Origin: an uncultured Lutibacter sp.
GTDB lineage: Bacteria > Bacteroidota > Bacteroidia > Flavobacteriales > Flavobacteriaceae
Direction: 5' to 3'
Assembly (NCBI RefSeq): GCF_947493565.1
Contig: NZ_CANLRG010000006.1
Location: 124,001-188,000 of the forward strand
Length of the DNA: 64,000 nucleotides
This document shows positions 37,941-47,130 of the stretch, piece after piece. The first letter of the stretch is position 1, and the number at the start of each line of letters is the position of its first letter. The notes under the pieces are model-generated. The model made no database searches. It saw only the letters and a program-made list of their open reading frames with translations, and had not been told where the DNA came from. A program made the translations under genes and the position numbers.

Positions 37941-40145
37941 ATGAAACGTATACAACTTTATTTATTATTAGCATTATTTGTAGTTTCCTGTAAAACAGTT
38001 CAAAACAATGGAGCAGTAGCACAAATTAATGAAGTTACAACAGTTCCAGATACCAGAGAAATTCAAGGAGGTATGTGGATTCCTTCTTTATTAGAAGGAA
38101 TGAATGAGCAAGAAATGAAACTTTTGGGGAGTAAAATGACTGCCAAAGATATTTATGATGTAAATAATTCCAGTTTAAAAGATGCTATTGTACATTTTAA
38201 TGGAGGATGTACTTCGGAAATTATTTCTCCAAATGGACTATTATTAACTAATCATCATTGTGGATATGGAGCAATTCAATCACACTCATCTGTTGAGCAC
38301 GATTATTTAAAAGATGGTTTTTGGGCTAAAAGTTATGATGAGGAGTTGGCTAACCCAAGTATGTCAGTTACTTTTATTAAAAGAATTGATGATGTTACTA
38401 CTGAAGTTTTAGAAGGAGTGACCGAAGATATGGACGAAGCTGCTAAAATGAAAATCATCAATCAAAATATTTTGAAAGTTGCTAAGGCTGCACAAAAAGA
38501 AACTTGGCAAGATGCAAATGTCAAATCATTTTATAAAGGCAATCAATATTTACTATTTGTTACAGAAGTTTTTAAAGATGTTCGTTTAGTTGGAGCTCCG
38601 CCTTCATCTATTGGTAAATATGGAGCCGATACCGATAACTGGATGTGGCCACGTCATACTGGTGATTTTTCAATGTTTAGAATTTATGCAGATGCTAACA
38701 ATCGTCCAGCTGCATACTCTAAAGATAACGTGCCGTATAAACCAAATCATTACTTACCAATATCTTTGGATGGAGTTGAAGAAGGTGATTTTACTTTAGT
38801 ATTTGGCTTTCCTGGAAGAACAAATGAATATTTACCTGCTGTTGCAGTAGATCAAATAGTTAATGTGCTAAATCCGGCTAAAATTGAAGTACGTGAAAAT
38901 GCGTTAAAAATTATTGATTCTTATATGCGTAAAGATCCTGCAATAAAAATTCAATACGCATCAAAATATGCTTCAACAGCAAATTACTGGAAAAAATGGA
39001 TTGGAGAAAATCAAGGAATTGAAAAATCGAATGCAATTGCAAAAAAGCGAGAACTTGAAGTTGAGTTTACCAACATTGTTAAAGAAAAGGATTTGGTAGG
39101 CTACCAAACACTACTTTCAGATTTTGAGAATCTATATAAAGAAATAGAAAAAGTTTCTTTAGCACGCGATTATTGGATTGAAGTTGCTTATAGAAACGTA
39201 GAATTGTTAGGCATTACTTTTAGAGCATTTCAATTGGAGCAAGCTTATTTAAGAGGTGGAGAGCAAGCATTTGAAAATTTAAGAGCTTCAGGTATAAATA
39301 GATTGGAAGGTACTTATAAAAATTATAGTCCAGTTGTAGATAAGCTAGTTTTTGAAAAATTAACGCAATTATATGCAGAAAAATCTCCAAAAGAGTATTT
39401 GCCATCAACAATGGTTGACGTTGACTTTTCAGAAATTGCAAAAGAAATTTATGCAACTAGTAAATTAACTTCGTTAGAAGGTGCCAAAGAATTATTAGAG
39501 GGAACAGGTGAAGAGGTTATTAAAAAGTTAAATGCAGATAAAGGATATTTGTTTGGAAAAGAATTGCACACTATTTTTTACACCAAATTAGAGCCTAAGT
39601 TTCAACAATTAAACCTTCAAATTGAAGCAGTTCAAAAAAAATATATGAAAGCTTTAATGGAAGTGTTTCCAAATAAAAGATTTTTTCCAGATGCCAATAG
39701 TACATTGCGTGTAACTTATGGTCAGGTAAGTGGTTATAAACCAAAAGATGGGGTTTATTATAATACCACAACATATTTAAAAGGAGTGATGGAGAAATAT
39801 GTGCCTGGAGATTATGAATTTGATGTTCCTCAAAAGTTACAAGAATTATATAAAACAAAAGATTATGGTCCATATGGTGAAAATGGTAAAATGCCAGTTT
39901 GTTTTATTGGAACCAATCATACTACTGGTGGAAACTCAGGTAGCCCTGCAATTGATGCACATGGAAATTTAATTGGTTTAAACTTTGACCGTGTTTGGGA
40001 AGGAACTATGAGTGATATGAATTACGATCCTGATATTTGTAGAAATATAATGGTAGACATTCGTTATGTGTTATTTATTGTTGATAAATATGCAGGTGCA
40101 AAAAATCTAATAGATGAGATGACTTTAGTTCATCCAAAAAAATAA
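37941..40145 (+). CDS. S46 family dipeptidyl-peptidase, DPP11-like, lipoprotein
   Basis: The 734-residue enzyme has a lipoprotein signal (LLLALFVVSC, Cys17), so it is anchored in the envelope. The S46 triad is visible: His in GLLLTNHHCGYG (about 105/106), Asp in WPRHTGDFSMFRIYAD and Ser666 in TGGNSGSPAIDAHGN. Eighteen residues after the Ser is Arg684 (LNFDRVWEG). In Porphyromonas gingivalis DPP11 the residue at this spacing is Arg673, which sets preference for Asp or Glu at P1; DPP7 has Gly. I infer release of dipeptides with an acidic second residue. It is followed 17 bases later by a paralogue, and the two are co-transcribed. Confidence 0.93.
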   Translation: MKRIQLYLLLALFVVSCKTVQNNGAVAQINEVTTVPDTREIQGGMWIPSLLEGMNEQEMKLLGSKMTAKDIYDVNNSSLKDAIVHFNGGCTSEIISPNGLLLTNHHCGYGAIQSHSSVEHDYLKDGFWAKSYDEELANPSMSVTFIKRIDDVTTEVLEGVTEDMDEAAKMKIINQNILKVAKAAQKETWQDANVKSFYKGNQYLLFVTEVFKDVRLVGAPPSSIGKYGADTDNWMWPRHTGDFSMFRIYADANNRPAAYSKDNVPYKPNHYLPISLDGVEEGDFTLVFGFPGRTNEYLPAVAVDQIVNVLNPAKIEVRENALKIIDSYMRKDPAIKIQYASKYASTANYWKKWIGENQGIEKSNAIAKKRELEVEFTNIVKEKDLVGYQTLLSDFENLYKEIEKVSLARDYWIEVAYRNVELLGITFRAFQLEQAYLRGGEQAFENLRASGINRLEGTYKNYSPVVDKLVFEKLTQLYAEKSPKEYLPSTMVDVDFSEIAKEIYATSKLTSLEGAKELLEGTGEEVIKKLNADKGYLFGKELHTIFYTKLEPKFQQLNLQIEAVQKKYMKALMEVFPNKRFFPDANSTLRVTYGQVSGYKPKDGVYYNTTTYLKGVMEKYVPGDYEFDVPQKLQELYKTKDYGPYGENGKMPVCFIGTNHTTGGNSGSPAIDAHGNLIGLNFDRVWEGTMSDMNYDPDICRNIMVDIRYVLFIVDKYAGAKNLIDEMTLVHPKK

Positions 40146-40162
40146 ATTCAATCAATTAAATA

Positions 40163-42340
40163 ATGAGAAATATTAAATTTTATGTTTTATTAGCGATAGC
40201 GTTTATATCGTTAAATTCAATTGCACAAGTATCACAAAAAGTAGATACGCGTAAAATTCAAGGAGGTATGTGGATTCCTTCCTTATTAGAAGGAATGAAT
40301 GAACAAGAAATGAAATTGTTAGGTAGTAAAATGACTGCCAAAGATATTTACGATGTAAATAATTCTAGCTTAAAAGACGCTATTGCACATTTTGGAGGAG
40401 GTTGTACCTCAGAAATTATTTCGCCTAATGGGTTGTTACTTACCAATCACCATTGTGGTTATGGAGTAATTCAGTCACATTCATCTGTTGAACATGACTA
40501 TCTAAAAGATGGTTTTTGGGCAATGAGTTATGAAGAAGAATTACCAAACGAAAGTCTAACGGCTACTTTTATTAAAAGAATTGACGATGTTACCGAAGCT
40601 GTTTTTGCTGGCGTAACTGATGATATGGACGAAGCTGCAAAAATGAAGATCATCAATCAAAATATTTTAAAAGTTAATAAAGAAGTAGAAAAAGAAGAGT
40701 GGCAAGATTCTTATGTGAGATCTTTTTATAAAGGAAATCAATATTTACTATTTGTTACAGAAGTTTTTAAAGATGTTCGTTTAGTTGGAGCTCCTCCATC
40801 ATCAATTGGTAAGTTTGGAGCAGATACCGATAACTGGATGTGGCCACGTCATACAGGAGATTTTTCAATGTTTAGAGTGTATGCTGATGCTAACAATCGC
40901 CCTGCTACATACTCTAAAGATAATGTTCCTTATAAACCAAATCACTATTTACCAATTTCTTTAGATGGTGTAGAAGAAAATGATTTTACCTTGGTGTTTG
41001 GTTTTCCTGGAAGAACAAATGAGTATTTACCTGCAGTAGCTGTAGATCAAATTGTAAATGTGCTAAATCCTGCTAAAATTGAAGTAAGAGACAATGCTTT
41101 AAAAATAGTAAATACATTTATGCGTAAAGATGCTGATATTAAAATTAAATATGCATCAAAATATGCTTCAACAGCTAATTATTGGAAAAAATGGATAGGT
41201 GAAAATCAAGGAATTCATCAAACAAAGGCGATTCAGCATAAGCTTGATTTAGAAAAGGAGTTTTCTAAAATAGTAGCAGAAAAAGATTTAAATGGTTACC
41301 AAACTTTACTATCAGATTTTGAAAAGCTTTATAAAGAAATAGAAAATGTTTCTTTAGCACGTGATTATTGGATAGAAATAGCTTATAGAAATGTAGAACT
41401 TTTAGGAATTACCTTTAGAGCATTTCAAATTGAACAGGCCTATTTAAGAGGAGGTGAACAAGGTTTTGAAAATGCAAGAAAAAGTATTTTAAGTAGACTA
41501 GAAGGTACCTACAAAAATTATAGTCCGGTTGTAGATAAACCAGTTTTTGAAAAATTAACGGCTTTATATGCCGAAAAGTCACCAAAAGAATACTTGCCAT
41601 CAAATATGGTTGGGGTTAACTTTTCAGAAATTACAAATGAAATTTATGCAAGTACTAAATTAACTTCGTTAGAAGGGGCTACAGAATTATTATCTGGAAG
41701 CTCAGATGAGGTAATTAAAAAACTAAATGCAGACAAAGCTTATACTTTTGGAAAAGAATTACACACTATTTTTTACACCAAATTAGAGCCTAAGTTTCAA
41801 CAATTAAATCTTCAAATTGAAGCAGTTCAAAAAGAATATATGAAAGCTTTAATGGAAGTGTTTCCAAATAAAAGATTTTTTCCTGATGCTAACAGTACGT
41901 TAAGAGTTAATTATGGAATGGTACAAGGTTATGAGCCTAAAGATGGAGTTTATTATACTGCTAAAACCTATTTAGAAGGTGTGATGGAGAAATATGTACC
42001 AGGAGATTATGAGTTTGATGTACCTCAAAAATTACAAGATTTATATAAAACAAAAGATTATGGACCATATGCTGAAAATGGTAAAATACCTGTAAATATT
42101 TTATCTACAAATCATATGACAGGTGGAAATTCTGGAAGTCCAATTGTAGATGCTCATGGTAATTTAATAGGTTTGGCTTTTGATACTACTTGGGAAGGAA
42201 CGATGAGTGATCTTTATTTTGATGCTGATATAGTAAGAAGTATCATGGTTGATATTCGTTATGTATTATTTATTGTTGATAAGTATGCAGGGGCTAAAAA
42301 CCTAATTGAAGAAATGACTTTAGTTCATCCAAAAAAATAA
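40163..42340 (+). CDS. S46 family dipeptidyl-peptidase, secreted paralogue with altered S1 residue
   Basis: The 725-residue enzyme is a tandem duplicate of the previous gene, with blocks of near-identical DNA. It has a cleavable Sec signal (LLAIAFISLNSIAQ) in place of a lipobox, so it should be a soluble periplasmic or exported protein. The triad is intact: His in GLLLTNHHCGYG, Asp in WPRHTGDFSMFRVYAD, Ser657 in TGGNSGSPIVDAHGN. The specificity position 18 residues further is Thr675 (LAFDTTWEG), neither the Arg of DPP11 nor the Gly of DPP7, so a different P1 preference is likely. A bidirectional terminator follows. Confidence 0.93.
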   Translation: MRNIKFYVLLAIAFISLNSIAQVSQKVDTRKIQGGMWIPSLLEGMNEQEMKLLGSKMTAKDIYDVNNSSLKDAIAHFGGGCTSEIISPNGLLLTNHHCGYGVIQSHSSVEHDYLKDGFWAMSYEEELPNESLTATFIKRIDDVTEAVFAGVTDDMDEAAKMKIINQNILKVNKEVEKEEWQDSYVRSFYKGNQYLLFVTEVFKDVRLVGAPPSSIGKFGADTDNWMWPRHTGDFSMFRVYADANNRPATYSKDNVPYKPNHYLPISLDGVEENDFTLVFGFPGRTNEYLPAVAVDQIVNVLNPAKIEVRDNALKIVNTFMRKDADIKIKYASKYASTANYWKKWIGENQGIHQTKAIQHKLDLEKEFSKIVAEKDLNGYQTLLSDFEKLYKEIENVSLARDYWIEIAYRNVELLGITFRAFQIEQAYLRGGEQGFENARKSILSRLEGTYKNYSPVVDKPVFEKLTALYAEKSPKEYLPSNMVGVNFSEITNEIYASTKLTSLEGATELLSGSSDEVIKKLNADKAYTFGKELHTIFYTKLEPKFQQLNLQIEAVQKEYMKALMEVFPNKRFFPDANSTLRVNYGMVQGYEPKDGVYYTAKTYLEGVMEKYVPGDYEFDVPQKLQDLYKTKDYGPYAENGKIPVNILSTNHMTGGNSGSPIVDAHGNLIGLAFDTTWEGTMSDLYFDADIVRSIMVDIRYVLFIVDKYAGAKNLIEEMTLVHPKK

Positions 42341-42360
42341 AGTCAAACTAGATTTTAATA

Positions 42361-42393
42361 AAAAACTCCAAACTTTTGCTTGGAGTTTTTTTT
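42361..42393. terminator. Bidirectional terminator
   Basis: AAAAACTCCAA pairs with TTGGAGTTTTT around loop ACTTTTGC, with a T-tract, between converging genes. Confidence 0.88.
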
Positions 42394-42413
42394 GTTTAAA
42401 ATTAAACTTTAGT

Positions 42414-43340
42414 CTAATATTTTGGTTGATAACTTAATTGAATTTCCCAATCAAATTTTTCATTAGGTTGTAAAGTTAACAGTCCATCTTTATTGTTAAA
42501 GCTATTTGGGGCACAAGTCATAGGTTCTATAGCTATACTTTTTCTATGTGGCGGTGTATATACTTGTAAGTAACTTTCCTTTTCTTTTGAAGAAAATTCT
42601 AAATTGAAATCATACTCTAAAGTTTTAAAATTTGTTGCAGGTTTATTAATAATAAAGCAATCATCTAAAAAAGTTGTTCCTATCTTTAATGGAGTTTGAT
42701 GTTTTAAAGGAGTTTTAGAACTAGGAATCATTTGTTCATTAAAGAGATATTGATGTGTTGCATTAAAATCTAACACGCTTTCAGTAATATTATTGGTTTT
42801 AAAATAAGGATGCCAACCTATACCAAAAGGAAAGGCTTCATTGCCGCTATTTAACACAGCAAAATTCAAACTCATTTTATAACGAGTGAAAATGTAGTTT
42901 ATTTCAAAATTATAGGAAAATGGAAAGCCTAAAGTGGTACCTTTATTAGAATAGTGTAAAGTAACGGAAGCTTTATCATTGCTAACGTTATCATTTTTTA
43001 GCGTAAAATGTGTGTTATAAATGCAACCATGTAAGCTGTTATTTAGTGAAGTTTCATTAATGTTTAATTTGTGCTTTTTCCCTTTAAATTCATAGATTCC
43101 ATTATGGATTCTATTTGGAAATGGAAATAAGATAGATGATTTGTATGTAGATTTGTAATCGTTTAACCCTTTCTCACTGTTTGAAATACCGTCAATTAAA
43201 TCTATTTCATTACTGGATAATTTTTGCAGTGAAGCTCCTAAATTAGGATAAATGATAGCTTTAAATTTTAATGCGGTATTGGTAATTATTAGTTGATTTA
43301 ATAGAGGATTTTTATGTTTAATATTAGTTATCTGATACAT
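42414..43340 (-). CDS. Aldose 1-epimerase
   Basis: The 308-residue protein has the galactose mutarotase fold: RIHNGIYEFKGKKHKLNINE, LHGCIYNTHFTL with a substrate His, FGIGWHPYF with the catalytic His and AIEPMTCAPNSF with the catalytic Glu. It would interconvert alpha and beta anomers of aldoses, in the cytoplasm (no signal peptide). I choose the Met at MYQITNIKHKNPL; a Met 13 codons upstream would overlap the preceding Arc-like gene more deeply. Even so it overlaps that gene by 17 bases, so it is the last gene of the SPFH operon. Confidence 0.9.
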   Translation of the reverse strand: MYQITNIKHKNPLLNQLIITNTALKFKAIIYPNLGASLQKLSSNEIDLIDGISNSEKGLNDYKSTYKSSILFPFPNRIHNGIYEFKGKKHKLNINETSLNNSLHGCIYNTHFTLKNDNVSNDKASVTLHYSNKGTTLGFPFSYNFEINYIFTRYKMSLNFAVLNSGNEAFPFGIGWHPYFKTNNITESVLDFNATHQYLFNEQMIPSSKTPLKHQTPLKIGTTFLDDCFIINKPATNFKTLEYDFNLEFSSKEKESYLQVYTPPHRKSIAIEPMTCAPNSFNNKDGLLTLQPNEKFDWEIQLSYQPKY

Positions 43341-43509
43341 TGTTTTTTTTGTTAGAGGATTTTGGTAAGCGTTTAGCATCTTTAAGACATTTGTTTAGCA
43401 TCCACTCTAACTGTCCGTTAGTAGACCTAAACTCATCAGCAGCCCACTTTTCAATGGCTTTTAACATATCTTCATTTATTCTTAATGCAAATGCTTTTTT
43501 CTTTGACAT
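43324..43509 (-). CDS. Arc-like ribbon-helix-helix protein
   Basis: The 61-residue protein has the RHH/Arc pattern: a short strand KKKAFALRINEDMLKAIEKW followed by two helices (MLKAIEKWAADEF and NGQLEWMLNKCLKDAKRL). The N in the turn is at TNGQ. Arc-type proteins are dimeric DNA-binding repressors or antitoxins; no toxin gene is seen next to it. It lies 11 bases after the alpha/beta hydrolase gene in the SPFH operon, so it may regulate that operon. Confidence 0.85.
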   Translation of the reverse strand: MSKKKAFALRINEDMLKAIEKWAADEFRSTNGQLEWMLNKCLKDAKRLPKSSNKKNNVSDN

Positions 43510-43520
43510 TATTTACTTTT

Positions 43521-44465
43521 CTATTTTTTTATAAATATTAAAATTGTATCAATTAGTTTTTTCATAACAGGGAGTTCTGGATTCGAGTATGAAAGCATAT
43601 TTTCATTAATATCTCCTTTAATTTCTTTAAAGAGATGATTCATATTATCAATTAAATGTAACTCAGAATTTTTAGCAGCTTTGTGTAATAATTCAGCATC
43701 TATATTTTTAACTTGAATATCTTTTGAACCATTAATAATTAATGTAGGAATTGTTAGCTTTTCAATTTCTTTTTGTGGGTGGTATTGTAACCAGGAAATT
43801 AAAAAAGGCTGTACTTGCTTGTTGAAAAGCGAAGTTAACATAGGATTGAATTTTTCTACAGTATTTCCTTTTTTTAATTCAGTTACAATTTTTTGAGTTT
43901 CTTCTTTTAAATAAGGAGCTTGTAGCTCAATTTGTTCAACCAAAATTTCATCTAAAGGCCTTCCAGCTCCTTCTAAAGAAATAAAAGCATCGGCTTTATT
44001 TTTAGAAGCTACCATTCCTACGAGGCTGCCTTGACTATGTCCAGCAACTATTATTTTAGCATAAGTATTGGAATTTTTAAAGTAGTCGATAACACTTTTT
44101 GCTTCTTCAATAAAAGTTTCAAAGGATAATGAATCAATTTTTTCTTTGTCGCCTTTGGTAAAAGATAGTACACTTTTATCATATCTATAAGTTGCAATAT
44201 TTTCTTTAGTCAATTCCTCCGCTAAAAACTTTAAAGAATTATTTTTCATCACTGAATTATTGCCATTTCTATCAGTAGGTCCAGATCCAGGAATTAAAAT
44301 AATTAATACTTTCTTATTTTTTGAATTTGGAAGTAATAATGTTCCATTGATGGTTGCTGAATTTGTTAAAATATTCAATTCAGTTTCAGTGTAATTTTTA
44401 TCTTGAGCAAAGCTTAAAGATGAAATTAAAATTAGAAATAGTAGTATCACATTATTTTTAATCAT
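43521..44465 (-). CDS. Secreted alpha/beta hydrolase
   Basis: The 314-residue protein has a Sec signal (MIKNNVILLFLILISSLSFA) and an alpha/beta-hydrolase fold. The oxyanion region is IILIPGSGPTDRNG, the nucleophile is in VAGHSQGSLVG, the acid is in LIINGSKDIQV, and the His is in LIDNMNHLFKE. Such proteins act as esterases or peptidases; the substrate is unknown. It overlaps the preceding PH-like membrane protein gene by eight bases, so the two are coupled. Confidence 0.9.
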   Translation of the reverse strand: MIKNNVILLFLILISSLSFAQDKNYTETELNILTNSATINGTLLLPNSKNKKVLIILIPGSGPTDRNGNNSVMKNNSLKFLAEELTKENIATYRYDKSVLSFTKGDKEKIDSLSFETFIEEAKSVIDYFKNSNTYAKIIVAGHSQGSLVGMVASKNKADAFISLEGAGRPLDEILVEQIELQAPYLKEETQKIVTELKKGNTVEKFNPMLTSLFNKQVQPFLISWLQYHPQKEIEKLTIPTLIINGSKDIQVKNIDAELLHKAAKNSELHLIDNMNHLFKEIKGDINENMLSYSNPELPVMKKLIDTILIFIKK

Positions 44466-44955
44466 AAGCTGCTTTTTTATTATAAGTATTTAAAACTCGT
44501 TGAAGTTCCTCTTTTTTTTGAGTGCCAATTAAAATTTTATCACCATTATTTAACTCTAATTGAAGTCCAATATTCCCTTTTGTTGTATAAGATTTCCCTT
44601 TATTTTTACGTAAAATTGATTTCATTCCCCAACCTCCAAATTCAAAAATAGCATCATAACGTCTAATGTATAAATTGGAAATTGTATTCCAAGGAATCAC
44701 TTTAAATGATCTATGAAATGGATAAAAGATTCCATGTTCATCAATTCTTGTTTTTAATTTTAAATTTAGAAAAAGCAGTATTACTAAAAGCACTATAATT
44801 ACCCCGCTTAGAGCTGTTAATTTTTCTGTTAGGTTACTTTGTGATATAGTTTCTAGCCTAACAATAACTGAAACAATAGCTCCAATTACAGCAATAGCTA
44901 AACCTATAATAACTAGAGGTTGTGTAAATTTTTGTTCTTCAATGAAAACTTTCAT
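44458..44955 (-). CDS. Two-TM protein with PH-like (bPH) domain, unknown function
   Basis: The 165-residue protein has two membrane helices (about 14-34 and 44-66). A soluble C-terminal domain follows, with the PH-like strand pattern ITNL-type FKVIPWNTISNLYIRRYDAI and LQLELNNGDKILIGTQKKEE. Bacterial PH proteins of this layout are common in operons with SPFH or stress genes. It overlaps the hydrolase gene and follows a Gly-rich microprotein gene by three bases. The exact family is not certain. Confidence 0.65.
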   Translation of the reverse strand: MKVFIEEQKFTQPLVIIGLAIAVIGAIVSVIVRLETISQSNLTEKLTALSGVIIVLLVILLFLNLKLKTRIDEHGIFYPFHRSFKVIPWNTISNLYIRRYDAIFEFGGWGMKSILRKNKGKSYTTKGNIGLQLELNNGDKILIGTQKKEELQRVLNTYNKKAAYD

Positions 44956-44958
44956 GCC

Positions 44959-45102
44959 TTATTTGTTCTTTGTAATATAAGCTGCCGCAAAAACAATTCC
45001 AACACCAATACCTAATGCAATATTATTTAAAGCAATTCCTAAAGCTGTTCCAATGGCAACTCCAATAGCAATTCCTTTAGAGGATTTTGTAATTTTTTTC
45101 AT
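44959..45102 (-). CDS. Glycine-zipper-type membrane microprotein
   Basis: This 47-residue gene encodes MKKITKSSKGIAIGVAIGTA, then LGIALNNIALGIGVGIVFAA and AYITKNK. It is one long hydrophobic segment with repeated GxxxG-like spacing flanked by lysines, so it is a small inner-membrane protein. Its start overlaps the stop of the DUF4177-like gene (TAATG), and it lies three bases before the PH-like gene. The function is unknown. Confidence 0.75.
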   Translation of the reverse strand: MKKITKSSKGIAIGVAIGTALGIALNNIALGIGVGIVFAAAYITKNK

Positions 45103-45272
45103 TACCTATTTTTATCTCGTTCTAATACTGCCTTAGCAATATTTCCAGTTTGTCCATACCCTACACTAATAACATGCCAGCCTTGAGACGCATATTTGTT
45201 AAATAAATCTTCAAAGGTTTTATCTTTGTAGGACCAAATACTTTTGGGTTTAATTATTTTATATTCTTTCAT
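45102..45272 (-). CDS. DUF4177-like small protein
   Basis: The 56-residue product starts MKEYKIIKPKSIWSYKDK and contains EDLFNKYASQGWHVISVGYG, the NxxxxxGWxxV pattern of DUF4177. No signal peptide. Its stop overlaps the next start by one base. Relatives occur near SPFH/zinc-ribbon proteins; the function is unknown. Confidence 0.7.
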   Translation of the reverse strand: MKEYKIIKPKSIWSYKDKTFEDLFNKYASQGWHVISVGYGQTGNIAKAVLERDKNR

Positions 45273-45282
45273 AAGTTTTTGT

Positions 45283-45348
45283 TTAGTTCAATAATAAAGC
45301 TAAGGAGCTTGTAATATAAATTAAAAGTTGAATTAATAAAATAATCAT
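45283..45348 (-). CDS. Possible 21-aa hydrophobic microprotein
   Basis: MIILLIQLLIYITSSLALLL followed by N is an ATG-to-stop frame that is almost wholly one membrane helix, between the SPFH and DUF4177-like genes. It fills the gap between two tightly spaced genes, but a frame of 21 codons in AT-rich DNA can easily arise by chance. Confidence 0.25.
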   Translation of the reverse strand: MIILLIQLLIYITSSLALLLN

Positions 45349-45352
45349 GGTT

Positions 45353-46213
45353 TTAATGGTTTAAAGTCCCTGTATTAACAATTGGAGTAGTGTCTTTATC
45401 AGAACATAATACCACCATTAAATTACTAACCATTGCTGCTTTGCGTTCTTCATCTAAATCCACAATTTCATGTTCACTTAATTTTTCAATAGCCATTTCT
45501 ACCATACCAACTGCACCTTCAACAATTTTATGTCTTGCCGCAATTATTGCAGTTGCTTGTTGACGTTTTAACATTGCGTTTGCAATTTCTTGTGCATAAG
45601 CTAAATATCCAATGCGAGCTTCTAAAACTTCAATTCCAGCCATATCTAAACGTTCGGCAAGTTCTTCTTCTAGGGCTTCACTCACTTCATTAACACTAGC
45701 TCTTAAAGTAATTTCTTCATCTTTTCCATCATCTTCAAAATTATCATAAGGATATAAACTTGCTAGCTTTCTTACAGCTGCATCAGATTGAACTCTAACA
45801 AAGTTTTCATAATTATCTACATCAAATGCAGCTTTAAAAGTGTCTTTTACTTTCCAAACAAGTATGGTACTTATCATTATTGGATTTCCTAGCTTGTCGT
45901 TCACTTTTACACGTTCGCTATCAAAATTACTAGCTCTTAAAGAAACGCTTCTTTTTTTGTACAATGGATTTGCCCAATAAAATCCATTTTCTTTTACAGT
46001 ACCTATATATTTACCAAAAAGGAGTATGACTTTTGAAGTATTTGGATTTACTAAAAAGAATCCGGGTAATGTAAGTATTGTTAAAAAAATAGAGGGTAAT
46101 ATTATCCATATATTTCCATTAATAATACCTGTGATAATTCCTGCGATGAAAGCCAAAAAAAGGAATAACATAAAATAGCCATTTGAAACTTTTATTATTT
46201 TTTCTTGTGTCAT
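45353..46213 (-). CDS. SPFH/band 7 domain membrane protein
   Basis: The 286-residue protein begins with two membrane segments (about 12-50), then an SPFH domain: [40 protein letters not shown], then [19 protein letters not shown]. The coiled-coil region is [20 protein letters not shown] and [24 protein letters not shown] proteins form membrane microdomain scaffolds. It is the first gene of an operon with small membrane proteins, a PH-like protein, a hydrolase and an RHH regulator. Confidence 0.93.
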   Translation of the reverse strand: MTQEKIIKVSNGYFMLFLFLAFIAGIITGIINGNIWIILPSIFLTILTLPGFFLVNPNTSKVILLFGKYIGTVKENGFYWANPLYKKRSVSLRASNFDSERVKVNDKLGNPIMISTILVWKVKDTFKAAFDVDNYENFVRVQSDAAVRKLASLYPYDNFEDDGKDEEITLRASVNEVSEALEEELAERLDMAGIEVLEARIGYLAYAQEIANAMLKRQQATAIIAARHKIVEGAVGMVEMAIEKLSEHEIVDLDEERKAAMVSNLMVVLCSDKDTTPIVNTGTLNH

Positions 46214-46324
46214 GATGTAATTTTATTTGATGTTAAAATGATATCATAAAGATATAAAATTATTTTTAGTATTTGCAAATATTTCACCAACTTTATTTTT
46301 TATCTTAGCCAAAAATAATTTATA

Positions 46325-47116
46325 ATGAAAACATTAAGACAACTCTATATTTTCTTAGCATTTACAATTACATTTTTCACACTAAATGCAACTAATTATC
46401 CTGATTGGGGAGCAACAGGTCATAGAACAGTAGGAAAAATTGCAGAAGATTATTTAACAAGTAAAACCAAGAGAAAAATTGCCGATTTGTTAAATGGTCA
46501 AAGTTTAGCTTTGATATCAACTTTTGGTGATGATATTAAATCCGATGAGCGTTATAGAAAATTTTCTTCTTGGCATTATGTAAACAAGCCTATTGGGGTT
46601 AATTATGAAGACTCAGAAAAAAATCCTTATGGAGATTTAGTGGTGGGAATTACTACTTGTAAAAAAAATATTTTAGATAAAAATACTACTAAAGATGATA
46701 AAGTTTTTTATTTAAAAATGTTAGTGCATTTAATAGGCGATCTTCATCAACCTATGCATGTTGGAAGAAAAGAAGATAAAGGAGGAAATACTTTACAAGT
46801 TCGTTGGTTTAATGATGGTACAAATTTACATTCGGTTTGGGATTCGAAAATGATCAATCATTTTAATATGACTTATACGGAATTGGCTAAAAATTCCCCA
46901 AAAATTTCAAAAGAGCAGGTGAAATTTTTACAAAAAGGAACTATTGTAGATTGGGTAAATGAAACTCAAAAATATGCTGTTGAGGTTTATAATTCTACTG
47001 AAGTTGGAGAAAAGTTAGGCTATAGATATATGTATGATCACTTTGAATTAACAAGAAGTCAATTACAAAAAGGAGGAATTAGATTGGCTAAAGTGTTAAA
47101 TGATTTATTTAAATAA
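46325..47116 (+). CDS. Secreted S1/P1 nuclease
   Basis: The 263-residue protein has a signal peptide (LRQLYIFLAFTITFFTLNA). The S1/P1 fold follows, with the mature-end Trp and His of YPDWGATGHRTVGKIAEDYL, the conserved metal ligands in LIGDLHQPMHVGRKEDKGGN, and NLHSVWDSKMI. These bind three zinc ions. The enzyme cuts single-stranded nucleic acids and removes 3' phosphates from mononucleotides, outside the cytoplasm. It lies 14 bases before the PNGase F gene, so the two may form one export operon. Confidence 0.93.
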   Translation: MKTLRQLYIFLAFTITFFTLNATNYPDWGATGHRTVGKIAEDYLTSKTKRKIADLLNGQSLALISTFGDDIKSDERYRKFSSWHYVNKPIGVNYEDSEKNPYGDLVVGITTCKKNILDKNTTKDDKVFYLKMLVHLIGDLHQPMHVGRKEDKGGNTLQVRWFNDGTNLHSVWDSKMINHFNMTYTELAKNSPKISKEQVKFLQKGTIVDWVNETQKYAVEVYNSTEVGEKLGYRYMYDHFELTRSQLQKGGIRLAKVLNDLFK

Positions 47117-47130
47117 AAGAGGATTGAAGT

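Noticed and set aside
43341-43379. Upstream Met extending the aldose epimerase by 13 residues
   Set aside because: It would overlap the Arc-like gene by more than 50 bases and does not match the usual N-terminus of the family.
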